Shown here: piece after piece, positions 32,992 through 41,516 of the stretch
Layout of the letters: each line of letters begins with the position of its first letter
Numbering within the stretch: position 1 is the stretch's first letter
Assembly (NCBI RefSeq): GCF_003752405.1
Contig: NZ_RKHK01000001.1
Span: 1,860,001-1,924,000 of the forward strand
Source of the DNA: Bogoriella caseilytica
GTDB taxonomy: Bacteria > Actinomycetota > Actinomycetes > Actinomycetales > Actinomycetaceae
Direction of reading: 5' to 3'
Length of the DNA: 64,000 nt
The notes under the pieces: model-generated
Databases searched by the model: none
Seen by the model: the letters and a program-made list of their open reading frames with translations, nothing else
Told to the model about the DNA's origin: nothing
Program-made: the position numbers and the translations under genes

Positions 32992-33786
32992 TCAGCAGCC
33001 TTCGTCGGTGTACCCGCAGAGCAGGTCCCACGCGGCGCCGAGTCGCTCCACGACGTCGACCCGTGTGGTGTCGACGATGCCCTCGCCTCCCTCGGCGGAC
33101 ACCAGGGTGACAACGCTGCCGCGCCGGGTCATCGCCAGGTAGGTTCCCATCACCGCCTCGACCTCCTCGCCACCCTCGATAGCGCCGTAGAAGTCGGTGA
33201 TCAGACCATGCCCCTGCGCGCCGACATCTATCGGCTCCACGAGGTAGGCCGTGGACTCGGTCTCGGCGTCTTCACAGGCGTTCAGCGCAGCGATCAGCTC
33301 GTCGGCGGCGGCTGTGGCTGCGCCGGCGTCTGCAAAGACTGCCGTCTGGTGCACGCCGACCTGGGCCTCGAGTTCACCGCTGCCCTGCACCACGGTCCGC
33401 ATGGACTCTGCTGCGGGGGCGGCCATCTCGCAGGCTTCAGGAAGTCGCCACGGCACCACCGCGTCGTCCTCGTCGCGGGGCTCGGCGCCGCCGAGTGCCT
33501 CGGCCGAGAGCATCACGTCGGGCGGGACGTCGGTGCGGGCCGCCTCACCAGCGCCATCCTCGGTGCCATCGCCATCGCCATCGCCATCGCCGCCCGCCCC
33601 CTCGTCCGGTGCGGCGCCATCGGCGTCCTCGCCGCCGTCATCCTGGTCGACATCGTCCGTGCCGTCGGTGGGGGACGGCGTGGTCGGCTCCGGCGTGGGG
33701 GGCGTCTCCTCACCGTCGTCCGGGCCGGCGCAGGCAGACAGGATCAGGAGCAGGCCGGCGGAGCCCGCGATGAGTCGTCGCATCAT
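32992..33786 (-). CDS. Hypothetical lipoprotein with acidic low-complexity linker
   Basis: This 264-residue protein has a lipoprotein signal (LLLILSAC, Cys19) and a long Asp/Glu/Gly/Pro/Thr-rich linker (~20-85) that includes a run of alternating Asp-Gly. A C-terminal domain of ~160 residues has three cysteines near strands (PEACEMAA, LNACEDAE, LLCGYTDEGC). It resembles sensor-like actinobacterial lipoproteins (PknH-type extracellular domain), but I cannot assign the family. The tandem ATGs at 33786/33783 follow GGGTGGGG. It probably sits on the outer face of the membrane. Confidence 0.75.
   Translation of the reverse strand: MMRRLIAGSAGLLLILSACAGPDDGEETPPTPEPTTPSPTDGTDDVDQDDGGEDADGAAPDEGAGGDGDGDGDGTEDGAGEAARTDVPPDVMLSAEALGGAEPRDEDDAVVPWRLPEACEMAAPAAESMRTVVQGSGELEAQVGVHQTAVFADAGAATAAADELIAALNACEDAETESTAYLVEPIDVGAQGHGLITDFYGAIEGGEEVEAVMGTYLAMTRRGSVVTLVSAEGGEGIVDTTRVDVVERLGAAWDLLCGYTDEGC
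33565..33588. repeat. GCCATC hexanucleotide microsatellite
   Basis: Four perfect tandem copies of GCCATC lie inside the lipoprotein gene. On the coding strand they encode alternating Gly-Asp in the linker. Copy-number change would keep the frame, since the unit is 6 bp. Confidence 0.85.
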
Positions 33787-33851
33787 CACCCCACCCTGAC
33801 ACGGATGCCTCGCCCCGCGCGTTCGGGAGCCTGGCCCCACCAGGGCACCCC

Positions 33852-35537
33852 TCAGTCCGCGGCCGGCACCAGATCCTCGGCGTCGACGATCGTGTACGCG
33901 TAGCCCTGCTCGGCCAGGAAACGCTGGCGGTGCGCGGCAAAGTCCTGGTCCACGGTGTCACGGGTGACCACGGTGTAGAAGTTCGCGGTGCGCCCGTCCT
34001 GCTTGGGCCGCATGAGCCGCCCGAGCCGCTGAGCCTCCTCCTGGCGCGAGCCGAAGGACCCCGAGACCTGCACGGCCAGCGCCGCCTCGGGAAGGTCGAT
34101 GGAGAAGTTCGCGACCTTGGAGACCACGAGCACCGAGATCTCCCCGGTCCGGAAAGCCGCGAAGAGCTGCTGGCGCTCGTTCACCGGAGTCTTGCCGGTG
34201 ATCAGCGGCGCCCCCAGGCCTTCGGCGAGCTCTTCGAGCTGGTCGATGTACTGCCCGATCACCAGGGTCTGCTCGCCGGGATGCTTGGCCAGGATCTGCC
34301 GCACCACGCGGGTCTTGCCGGGCGCGCTCGCGGCCAGGCGATAGCGATCCTCCGGTTCGGCGGTGGCATAGACCAGCCGGTCGCTCTCCGGCTGGGTCAG
34401 GCGCACCTCGGTGCAGATCGCGGGCGCGATCCAGCCCTGGGCTTCGATGTCCTTCCACGGGGCGTCATAGCGCTTGGGGCCGATGAGCGAGAAGACCTCG
34501 TCCTCCCGGCCGTCCTCGCGCACGAGGGTGGCGGTCAGCCCGAGGCGACGTCGGGCCTGGAGATCCGCCGTCATCCGGAAGATCGGCGCCGGGAGCAGGT
34601 GCACCTCGTCGTAGAGCACCAGGCCCCAGTCGTTGCCGTCCAGTAGCTCGAGGTGGGTGTAGACGCCTTTCCGCTTGGTGGTGAGCACCTGGTACGTGGC
34701 GATCGTGACCGGCCGGACGTCCTTGCGGGAGCCGGAGTACTCACCGATCTCGTCCTCGGTCAGCGAGGTGCGGCGCAGCAGTTCCTCGCGCCACTGCCGG
34801 GCCGAGACGGTGTTGGTCACCAGGATCAGCGTGGTGGTCTTCGAGCGTGCCATCGCCCCGGCACCGACGAGGGTCTTGCCGGCGCCACAGGGCAGCACGA
34901 CCACGCCGGAGCCGCCGTGCCAGAAGGTGTCCACGGCCTCCTCCTGGTAGGGACGCAACTGCCAGGGGCGGGGTGCGCCGTCCGCGGAGGGGTCCGAGGT
35001 GCCGGCGGTGTCCAGCTCGATGGGGTGGGCCTCGCCGTCGACGTAGCCGGCCAGGTCCTCGGCCGGCCAGCCGAGCTTAACCAGCGCCTGCTTGAGCCGG
35101 CCGCGCTCGGAGGGGTGGACGACGACGTCTTCGTCGTCCAGGCGCTCACCGAGCATGCCGGCGGTGCGCTTGGAGCGCAGCACCTCCTCGAGCACTGGCT
35201 TGTCGAGTGCGTGCAGCACCAGGCCGTGCGTGGGGTGCTTGACGAGCTGGAGCCGGCCGTAGCGGTCCATGGTCTCGGCCACGTCGACCAGCAGGGAGTG
35301 CGGTACCGGGTAGCGGGAGAAGCGCACGAGCGCGTCGACCACCTGCTCGGCGTCGTGACCGGCGGCGCGCGCATTCCACAGCCCCAGCGGGGTGAGGCGG
35401 TAGGTGTGCACGTGCTCGGGGGCGCGCTCGAGCTCGGCGAAGGGCGCGATGGAGCGACGCGCTTCCTGCGCCTGGGGGTGGTCGACCTCAAGAAGGAGGG
35501 ACTTGTCGGACTGGACGATCAGGGGGCCGTCGGGCAT
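33852..35537 (-). CDS. DNA repair helicase XPB (ERCC3-like)
   Basis: This 561-residue superfamily 2 helicase has an N-terminal XPB domain (~1-170) and then WQLRPYQEEAVDTF. Walker A is GAGKT at 218-222, and the Walker B/DEVH box is at 310-313. Later motifs are GLTATLVREDG and the C-terminal helicase lobe with QEEAQRLGRLMRP (motif VI). It unwinds DNA 3'-5' in an ATP-dependent way; bacterial XPBs are thought to act in repair. A CACAAT hexamer 6 nt before the ATG suggests a leaderless mRNA. Its usual actinobacterial neighbour, the helicase-associated-domain gene, is displaced to 39285. Confidence 0.96.
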   Translation of the reverse strand: MPDGPLIVQSDKSLLLEVDHPQAQEARRSIAPFAELERAPEHVHTYRLTPLGLWNARAAGHDAEQVVDALVRFSRYPVPHSLLVDVAETMDRYGRLQLVKHPTHGLVLHALDKPVLEEVLRSKRTAGMLGERLDDEDVVVHPSERGRLKQALVKLGWPAEDLAGYVDGEAHPIELDTAGTSDPSADGAPRPWQLRPYQEEAVDTFWHGGSGVVVLPCGAGKTLVGAGAMARSKTTTLILVTNTVSARQWREELLRRTSLTEDEIGEYSGSRKDVRPVTIATYQVLTTKRKGVYTHLELLDGNDWGLVLYDEVHLLPAPIFRMTADLQARRRLGLTATLVREDGREDEVFSLIGPKRYDAPWKDIEAQGWIAPAICTEVRLTQPESDRLVYATAEPEDRYRLAASAPGKTRVVRQILAKHPGEQTLVIGQYIDQLEELAEGLGAPLITGKTPVNERQQLFAAFRTGEISVLVVSKVANFSIDLPEAALAVQVSGSFGSRQEEAQRLGRLMRPKQDGRTANFYTVVTRDTVDQDFAAHRQRFLAEQGYAYTIVDAEDLVPAAD

Positions 35538-35543
35538 CCGACC

Positions 35544-35549
35544 ATTGTG
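35544..35549 (-). promoter_or_regulatory. Putative -10 element of a leaderless XPB transcript
   Basis: On the minus strand CACAAT is followed by GGTCGG (6 nt) and then the ATG. This is the same hexamer and spacing as at purU. Confidence 0.45.
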
Positions 35550-35621
35550 GCGTCTCGTCGTCCAGAATGTGGGGCGAAGTCACGTACCCCACGGCCCTGC
35601 CACCCTGTCGACGTCCGCCGT

Positions 35622-35789
35622 TCACGGATGCAGGGCGCGGGAGGCCTGCTCGGGTGCTTCGGGCACCACGCGGAAATAGGCCCGTTCGCCGCGCTGCTCC
35701 CGGCTGGCCAGGCCCGCGTCGACGAGCAGCTTCATGTGGTGGGAGACCGTCGGCTGGGAGAGCCACACCGGCCCGGTGAGATCGCAGAT
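35622..35789 (-). pseudogene. ArsR-family regulator remnant (C-terminal part)
   Basis: About 55 codons before a TGA encode the recognition helix and wing of an ArsR/SmtB regulator (ICDLTGPVWLSQPTVSHHMK, then LLVDAGLASREQRGERAYF). The first ~40 residues, including the start and first helices, are gone. Upstream sequence is the antisense of the monooxygenase remnant. The ICDLTGPV stretch corresponds to the CVCDLTGPV metal-binding region of arsenic-responsive ArsR proteins. The truncation point abuts the ribosome binding site of the next remnant, consistent with a deletion that fused two ars genes. Confidence 0.8.
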
Positions 35790-35809
35790 GATGCGTGGAG
35801 GAGTGCCCG

Positions 35810-36458
35810 ATGAGTGGATTGCCCGTTGTCGTGATCGACGCAGCCTCGGCCCGCCTGCTCGAAGCCACCGGGTGGTCCGCCCCGGAAGAGGGTCACCCCA
35901 CCGGCGCGCAGTGGATCGAGCACTACCGCGCCCCGCTGGCCACTGCCTTGGGCGAGCGGGTGCGCTACGGATCCGAGGTAGTGGGGGGTCTCCCGCCGCG
36001 GCCGCGACCGTCTGGCGGACGCCGGCCGCGCTGAGCAGCCCTTCACCGTGCACGTGCGGTCCGCCGACGGCGAGTACCGGATGGACGCTCGCGCGGTGAT
36101 CGATGCCTCCGGCACCTGGCAGAGCCCGAACTCTCCTGGCGCCGGTGGCCTGCCGGCCCTGGGGGAGAAGCAGGCCGGCGACGTGCTGTCCTACCGCATC
36201 CCGGACTTCCGCGACCGCCAGGGTTTTGAGGGTCAGCACACCGTGGTGATCGGCTCCGGGCACTCGGCTGTCACCGCTCTGCTGGCTCTGGCCCGGATGG
36301 CCCGGCGCGACCTGAGCACCACGGTCACCTGGGTGCCGCGCCGCGTGGAGCTGGCCCTGCCCGACACCGGGGTGTGCGGCGGCTCGGTCATCTTCGACGA
36401 ACCGGAGCCGGTTGCCGTGGGGCGCGCACCAGAGTCCATCCCAGGAAGATTGCGCTGA
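35810..36458 (+). pseudogene. ArsO-like FAD monooxygenase remnant with deletions and a frameshift
   Basis: GGAGGAG and an ATG start MSGLPVVVI, but the expected FAD-binding GxGxxG segment and ~60 residues are missing. The frame jumps to DAASARLLEATGWSAPEEG. A G6 run at 35983-35988 then shifts the frame; one G fewer would restore SRRGRDRLADAGRAEQPF and join VIDASGTWQSPNSPG and VVIGSGHSAVTALLALA. The 3' end is cut off by the convergent MFS gene, with which the open frame overlaps from 36388. The pattern matches flavin monooxygenases of arsenic operons. The gene cannot be functional. Confidence 0.82.
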
Positions 36459-37923
36459 CCGCCATCAGTGCGGCAGCGACCCATGCGAAGGTCGCGACAC
36501 CCGCGGCGAAGGCATCCTGAGCAGCGCGCAGCAGGTCGTCCGCGCCCTCGGAGGGGACGGTGTGGATGCCGTTGAGGGCCGACTCGCGCTCGGAGTCCGG
36601 GACGCCGTCGGGCATGGTTCGAGCGAGCTGGGTGCGATAGACCAGGAGCCCGATCGCTCCGCCGATCGCGATGCCGGCCGCGGTCCCGAGTTCTCCGCTG
36701 ACCTCTTGTGCCGCGGCCGCAGATCCGGCGCGCTCTGCGGGCGCGCTGGAGATGATCATGTCGCTGAGCAGGGCGAAGGCCATGCCTTGGCCCACGGCGG
36801 CCACGGCGAACAAGCCCATGATCGAAGGGATGGAACTGCTCGCGCTCGTCGCCACCGCAGTCAACCCCAGGCCCAGCGCGCCGATCGCCGTGCCGCCGGT
36901 GGCGATGATTGCCGGTCGGATCCGGCCGGCCAGCGCCGGTGCGGCCAGGAATCCTGCGATATTCGCCGCCACGTAGGGCAGCGTCCAGTAGGCGGCGTGC
37001 AGCGCGGACAAGCCGGCCACACCTTGCAGGAACTGCGTCAGCAGGTAGTAGGTGCCCACCAGTCCGATGCCCACCAGCAGCACGCTGGTCAGTGGCGCGG
37101 CGATGCGGCGGTCCCGCAGCAGGGAGAGATCGAAGAGTGGATCCCGCAGCCGTCCTTGCCGGCGCACGAACCAGGCGAGCAGCCCGGCCCCTGCAGCCAT
37201 GATCGCGAGGTGCAACCATGCCGTGCCCGCGCCCGAATCGGTGTCGGCCGCAATCTCCTGCAGGCCGTACACCACGGCAAGCATGCCGGCGACGGAGAGC
37301 AGCACGCTCGCGACGTCTAGCCGTGCGCTTTCGAGGTCACTGCGCTCGGGAAGCAGCCATGGTCCCACGGCCACGAGCAGCACCATGAACGGGACATTGA
37401 CCAAGAAGACGGAGCCCCACCAGAAGAACTCCAGAAGGACGCCGCCCAGCAGCGGCCCGGCCGCTCCGCCAACCGAGAAGGCGCTCATCATGATCGCGAT
37501 CGCCAGGCGGCGCTGCTTCTCGTCGGTGAACATCACCCGCAGCAGCGAGAAGAGCGAGGGCATCAAGGTGGCGCCGGCGATACCCAGGAGCGCACGGATG
37601 ACGACGAGCATCGTCGCGCTGGTGGAGAAGGCCGCCAGGACCGCCAGGACCCCGAAGGCCGCCGCCCCGACGAGCAGCAGTTTCCTGGGGCCGATCCGGT
37701 CACCGAGCCGGCCCATAGAGATCAGTAGACCGGCGATCAGGAAGCCGTAAACGTGCACGATCCACAAGGCTTGGGTGGGGCCAGGGCTGAGATCGGTGCT
37801 GATGGCCGGCATGGCGAAGAACAGCACCGTCAAGTCGGTGGACAGCATCACCATCGGCAGGGTCAGCAGCGCGAGGCCAGCCCAGGTGCGCCGGGAGGCG
37901 CGCAGGACAGTGGTTTCACTCAT
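36388..37923 (-). CDS. MFS multidrug-type exporter, 14-helix (DHA2/QacA-like)
   Basis: This 511-residue membrane protein has about 14 hydrophobic segments. It has MGRLGDRIGPRKLLL after helix 2 (MFS motif A) and the DHA2 motif C region GIAGATLMPSLFSLLR. The QacA-like opening is WAGLALLTLPMVMLSTDLTVLFFAMPAIS. It likely exports lipophilic cations or similar toxic compounds by proton antiport. Its ATG overlaps the stop of the FMN-reductase gene by 4 bp. Both are divergent from the TetR regulator, which presumably represses them. Confidence 0.93.
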   Translation of the reverse strand: MSETTVLRASRRTWAGLALLTLPMVMLSTDLTVLFFAMPAISTDLSPGPTQALWIVHVYGFLIAGLLISMGRLGDRIGPRKLLLVGAAAFGVLAVLAAFSTSATMLVVIRALLGIAGATLMPSLFSLLRVMFTDEKQRRLAIAIMMSAFSVGGAAGPLLGGVLLEFFWWGSVFLVNVPFMVLLVAVGPWLLPERSDLESARLDVASVLLSVAGMLAVVYGLQEIAADTDSGAGTAWLHLAIMAAGAGLLAWFVRRQGRLRDPLFDLSLLRDRRIAAPLTSVLLVGIGLVGTYYLLTQFLQGVAGLSALHAAYWTLPYVAANIAGFLAAPALAGRIRPAIIATGGTAIGALGLGLTAVATSASSSIPSIMGLFAVAAVGQGMAFALLSDMIISSAPAERAGSAAAAQEVSGELGTAAGIAIGGAIGLLVYRTQLARTMPDGVPDSERESALNGIHTVPSEGADDLLRAAQDAFAAGVATFAWVAAALMAVSAIFLGWTLVRAPRQPAPVRRR

Positions 37924-38540
37924 TGGTCGGCACTCTCTTTCGCGCTGCGCAGGGCGTGAGCCCACCATGCGAGCTGGTCGAGGAAGGACGTCGCTGCCGC
38001 GTTCATGGGCTCGGCCTGATGGGGGCGTCCCGCGTCGTCGAAGACGGTCCAGAAGTTGGGGATGGTCAGGGCGTCGCGGATGGTCATGGTGTCGAGTTCG
38101 GTGAAGACGGTGCGCAGTTGAGCGACCGCCTCGATGCCGCCAGTGCGCCCGCCGTAGGAGACGAAGCCGACCGGGGTGGCATGCCATTCGCCGTAGAACC
38201 AGTCGATTGCGTTCTTCAGCGAGGCGGGATAGCCGCGGTTGTATACCGGCGTCACGATGATGACGGCGTCTGCGGCGCCGATCTGGGTGCCGAGCGCGCG
38301 CACCGCCTCCGGCGCGACAGCCTCCGGATTGTCGCCCGGCAGGATCACTGGTAGCTCGAGTGCGGCCAGATCGACGACCTCGACGTCGAGGTCAGTGCGC
38401 GCGGTCGCTCGTTCCGATATCCACGCTGCAGGAATGGTGCCGAAGCGGTCCTTCCTGGTGCTGCCGATGACGACGAGTGTGCGCAATGGCCGCGTGGTGA
38501 CCGGCGCCTCGTCGAGATCCGGTGTGGTCGCGGTTGGCAT
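37920..38540 (-). CDS. NADPH-dependent FMN reductase-family flavoprotein
   Basis: This 206-residue flavodoxin-fold protein has LRTLVVIGSTRKDRFGTIPAAW (phosphate-binding loop). It also has VIIVTPVYNRGYPASLKNAIDW and PVGFVSYGGRTGGIEAVAQLR, the FMN-contact segments of the NADPH-dependent FMN reductase/azoreductase family. It would reduce quinones, azo compounds or flavins. It is cotranscribed with the exporter. The pair suggests a response to a redox-active toxicant. Confidence 0.92.
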   Translation of the reverse strand: MPTATTPDLDEAPVTTRPLRTLVVIGSTRKDRFGTIPAAWISERATARTDLDVEVVDLAALELPVILPGDNPEAVAPEAVRALGTQIGAADAVIIVTPVYNRGYPASLKNAIDWFYGEWHATPVGFVSYGGRTGGIEAVAQLRTVFTELDTMTIRDALTIPNFWTVFDDAGRPHQAEPMNAAATSFLDQLAWWAHALRSAKESADQ

Positions 38541-38564
38541 GGAGTCCCCCTCAAGAGAGTTGCG

Positions 38565-38577
38565 TTACGTGACGTAA
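38565..38577. promoter_or_regulatory. Perfect palindrome between FMN reductase and tetR
   Basis: TTACGT-G-ACGTAA is a perfect 13-bp palindrome, 24 bp from the reductase start and 27 bp from the TetR start. Position and symmetry fit the operator of the divergent TetR repressor. Confidence 0.65.
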
Positions 38578-38603
38578 TGGAACGGTACGATAGGCTGGGC
38601 GTC

Positions 38604-39263
38604 ATGTCCACCCCGCGCTCTGCGCCAGTCGGCCGCCCCCGGGATCGCTCGATCGACGACGCCGTGCTCACGGCCACGCTCGAGATCCTCAACGAACAGG
38701 GTTACGCGGCCATGACCTTCGAGGGAGTGGCCCGCCGGGCCGGCACGTCCCGCCCGGCGATCTACCGGCGATGGCCTGGGCGTCCGGCGCTGGCCCTGGC
38801 GGCCATCGCTTCGCGGCTATCCGTGCCCGCGCCGCCGGACACGGGATGCACGCTGTGTGATTTCGGGGAGGCCTTCAACGTCTTCCTGGCGGCGTATCGC
38901 ACTATCCGCCCTGACGTGCTCAGCGCGTTGTACGTGGACTGCGCCGGCGACGAGGAGTTGCGGTGCAGCTACCTCGACACGGTCGTCGAGCCCGCTCGCC
39001 GCGCGGTGGCCGAGACCGTCGACCGGGCGATCAATCGAGGTGATCTGCTTCGCGACACCGATCGTGAGCTACTCCTGGACCTCTTCGGGGCGCTGATCCA
39101 CTACCGCGCGCAGTTCGGTCGCGAACATCTCAGCGACGAGGAAGCCTATGCGGCGATCGAGACCCTGCTGCGGGGAGTGGCCGCCGACTTCACGGGACTG
39201 GTCGCGCACAGTGAAGCGCTGGACGCAGCGCGCTTCGCTCATCTGACGGGCCGTTCGAGCTAA
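38604..39263 (+). CDS. TetR-family transcriptional repressor
   Basis: This 219-residue regulator has a TetR helix-turn-helix (ILNEQGYAAMTFEGVARRAGTSRPAIYRRW, residues ~25-55) and an all-helical C-terminal ligand domain with several cysteines (GCTLCDFGEAF, VDCAGDEELRC). The ATG at 38604 is preferred. The upstream ATG at 38577 falls on the palindrome and lacks a ribosome binding site. It is divergent from the reductase/exporter operon and probably represses both directions. The clustered cysteines could make it redox- or electrophile-sensitive, which is an inference. Confidence 0.9.
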   Translation: MSTPRSAPVGRPRDRSIDDAVLTATLEILNEQGYAAMTFEGVARRAGTSRPAIYRRWPGRPALALAAIASRLSVPAPPDTGCTLCDFGEAFNVFLAAYRTIRPDVLSALYVDCAGDEELRCSYLDTVVEPARRAVAETVDRAINRGDLLRDTDRELLLDLFGALIHYRAQFGREHLSDEEAYAAIETLLRGVAADFTGLVAHSEALDAARFAHLTGRSS

Positions 39264-39284
39264 GCCCGGGAGTGGCGGATCTGC

Positions 39285-41285
39285 CTACTCCTCAGCAATG
39301 ACCTCAGAGATGCGGTGAACCGCCACCACGAGCTCCACCTCGCGCTCGACGTCGGCCACGCGCACTCGCCCGCCCTCCACGCTCAACGGCCGTACGCGGC
39401 GTCGCTCCGAGCGGCCCAGCGAACCGGCCATCACCAACTCCACGACATCTCCACTCGCGGCGGCTGCGCGCAGCACTTCGAGCGCGTGCACGGGGTCAGT
39501 CACCAGAGGACCGGTCTCGGTGCGCCGGGCGATATCGCGGTGGCGCTGTTCCTCCCCTGCGCGAGCACGAGCCGCAATCGCGGTGAGTTCCTGGGTGTTG
39601 AGCCGGCGCGAATAGGTTCCCGAGGAAGCGCCCGGGCGTGCGGCTGGCGGCAGGACCCGGCGGCGCTGGGTGACGGCCATGACCTCACCGTCGTTGCCTT
39701 CCGCCACGGGGGCCAGCCCTGCGGCGCGCAGTGCGGTGAGCACCTGGGTGGGCTCTGCCGGGGAGAGCACCACCTGCTCGCCCATGCGGCGCAGCTTCAG
39801 CGACCGCAGCGCTGGGTCGGCCAGGAGCTGGTCGGCGGTCGAGGCGTCGGCGGCGAGCAGGTAGCTGCGTGCCGTGCCGACGCGTACCTGGCCGTGGCGG
39901 CGGGCGGTGTCATGCACGAGGTACTCCAGCGCCTGCGGTATCGGCGTGCGCGAGTACTGCTTCAGGGTGGACACCAGCCCGTCGGCGTCCATGCCGGCAT
40001 CCAGCCCGGCGCGGATCGAGGCCGGGGTGAATCGCACGGTGAGCGCGGAGCCGCGCGACTCCACCTCGCTGCAGCGCTCCAGGATCGCCCCCAGCTCCGG
40101 GCTGGGCCAGCCGGGGACGATGCCGGTGAGGTCGGACTGGATGAGTAGCTCGTCGACCGGTTCGGGCAGGGCCGACTGCAGGGCCGCGATGAGTTCGCGC
40201 TCGCGGGCGGCGGGCTCCTCGTGCTCGGAGCGCAGTGCCCGGCCTAGGGGAGTGAGCGCACCGGAGCCGGTGATGCCGAGCCGTGCGGCCTCCTCGAGCA
40301 CGGCGCGCACGTGAGGCTCGGCGGGCGTGGCGCGGGGTCGTTCCCACGCGAGCAGTGCGTGCACGGTCTCGGCATCGGGTGCCGCGCCCTCGGGCAGGGC
40401 GCCGAGAAGGTCCATCACCCGGCGTCGCAGCGTCACCGCCCAGGCTCGTTCCAGTTCGGGCTGCAGTGCGGCGCGCATGGCGCCGTCCTCGCGGGTGCCG
40501 GCCAGCCATGCCACCCGAGGGGAGTCGGGCCAACTGGAAGCGAGCGCGGCCCAGCGTTCCGGGAGGGGGTCATCCAACCAGCCCCGCGATGGGCGAGCCG
40601 GCACCCAGGCAACCGGCTCGTCATCCTGGCCGAGCAGCCCGGCGGTGGCGGCCAGTTCCACGATGAACGCGCAATGCGGCTCACTCACTCCCAGGGCTGC
40701 GGCGGTGCGGCGGACCTCGCGGACGCCCACGCCACCGGTGCGCAGGATGGACGCGCCTTCCTCCTCCCAGAACTCAAGCAGCGCTGCCACCAGGCGCACG
40801 GTGTCGGCCGCGGCCCGCACGCCTTCGTCCGTGGCCTGCTCCGTGGTGATGGAGCGGTAGGCGGTGGCCGGCGGTTCCCCGGTGAGCACCTCGGGCGGTG
40901 AGGCCGGGGTCTGGGTGGCCTCGACCAACCCGGCGACCGGGCGCCCGTCCACCGCCAGGGCGAGGTCGGTGAGTCTCTTGGCGAGGTCACCGGCGCCGGG
41001 GGCGCTGGTGGAGGCATCACGCGCGCCGGCGTTCCCGGCGGGGGCGCCGTTCAGGGAGACGCCTTCGGTGAGCGCTCGAGCGGCAGCGAGTTCAGCGGCG
41101 TTCATCTCCCGCAAGGCCCGCTCCACGCTGGGGCGAGAGGCCGCACGTGCCGCCAGCGCCGTCATGGACGACGGCGCCGGGTTGGCCAGGTCGGGGCGCG
41201 CGGCCATCAGCGCTGCCAAGGAGTCGTTCCCGCGTTCGGTGAGCGCGGCGGCGAGCTGCTGGGTGGTGGCGGGCTCGATGCTCAT
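39285..41285 (-). CDS. Helicase-associated domain protein (XPB/Ssl2 N-terminal-like)
   Basis: This 666-residue cytoplasmic protein starts at an ATG after GGGAGGG. Its N-terminal half is Ala/Leu-rich helices. The C-terminal ~250 residues (IPQALEYLVHDTARRHGQVRVG, VVELVMAGSLGRSERRRVRPLSV) match the actinobacterial helicase-associated domain, related to the XPB N-terminal region. No Walker motifs are present, so it is not itself a helicase. It is normally encoded near the XPB gene and may assist it. Here 3.7 kb of unrelated sequence separates the two. Confidence 0.85.
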   Translation of the reverse strand: MSIEPATTQQLAAALTERGNDSLAALMAARPDLANPAPSSMTALAARAASRPSVERALREMNAAELAAARALTEGVSLNGAPAGNAGARDASTSAPGAGDLAKRLTDLALAVDGRPVAGLVEATQTPASPPEVLTGEPPATAYRSITTEQATDEGVRAAADTVRLVAALLEFWEEEGASILRTGGVGVREVRRTAAALGVSEPHCAFIVELAATAGLLGQDDEPVAWVPARPSRGWLDDPLPERWAALASSWPDSPRVAWLAGTREDGAMRAALQPELERAWAVTLRRRVMDLLGALPEGAAPDAETVHALLAWERPRATPAEPHVRAVLEEAARLGITGSGALTPLGRALRSEHEEPAARERELIAALQSALPEPVDELLIQSDLTGIVPGWPSPELGAILERCSEVESRGSALTVRFTPASIRAGLDAGMDADGLVSTLKQYSRTPIPQALEYLVHDTARRHGQVRVGTARSYLLAADASTADQLLADPALRSLKLRRMGEQVVLSPAEPTQVLTALRAAGLAPVAEGNDGEVMAVTQRRRVLPPAARPGASSGTYSRRLNTQELTAIAARARAGEEQRHRDIARRTETGPLVTDPVHALEVLRAAAASGDVVELVMAGSLGRSERRRVRPLSVEGGRVRVADVEREVELVVAVHRISEVIAEE

Positions 41286-41464
41286 CCCTCCCACACTACG
41301 ACTGCGAGCCGACGGGCACGCGCCCAGCCGGTCGTCCCGTGCGCCGTTGGTCTGCGCCGTTGGTCTGCGCCATGGGCGTGCAGGTGCCGGTGGGCGCGAG
41401 CGTCGATCCGGGCATTGTGCTCGCCCTGGCCGGGTCGGCACGGATACACTGTGCGGAAGTAGTG

Positions 41465-41487
41465 GCGCCGGCTTGTTCAGCCGGCGC
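41465..41487 (+). promoter_or_regulatory. 5' leader hairpin of the cold-shock gene
   Basis: GCGCCGGCT (41465-41473) pairs perfectly with AGCCGGCGC (41479-41487) around a 5-nt loop, followed by TTCGTTCGTTCG. A -10-like TACACT at 41445-41450 would start transcription near 41457, so the hairpin sits at the 5' end of a ~60-nt leader. It may regulate the mRNA by temperature or simply stabilise it. Confidence 0.5.
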
Positions 41488-41516
41488 TTCGTTCGTTCGA
41501 AGAGAGGGCAGTCCCC

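Noticed and set aside
36048-36458. Second half of the ArsO remnant as an independent small gene
   Set aside because: It continues the same enzyme after the G6 frameshift and has no start signal of its own.
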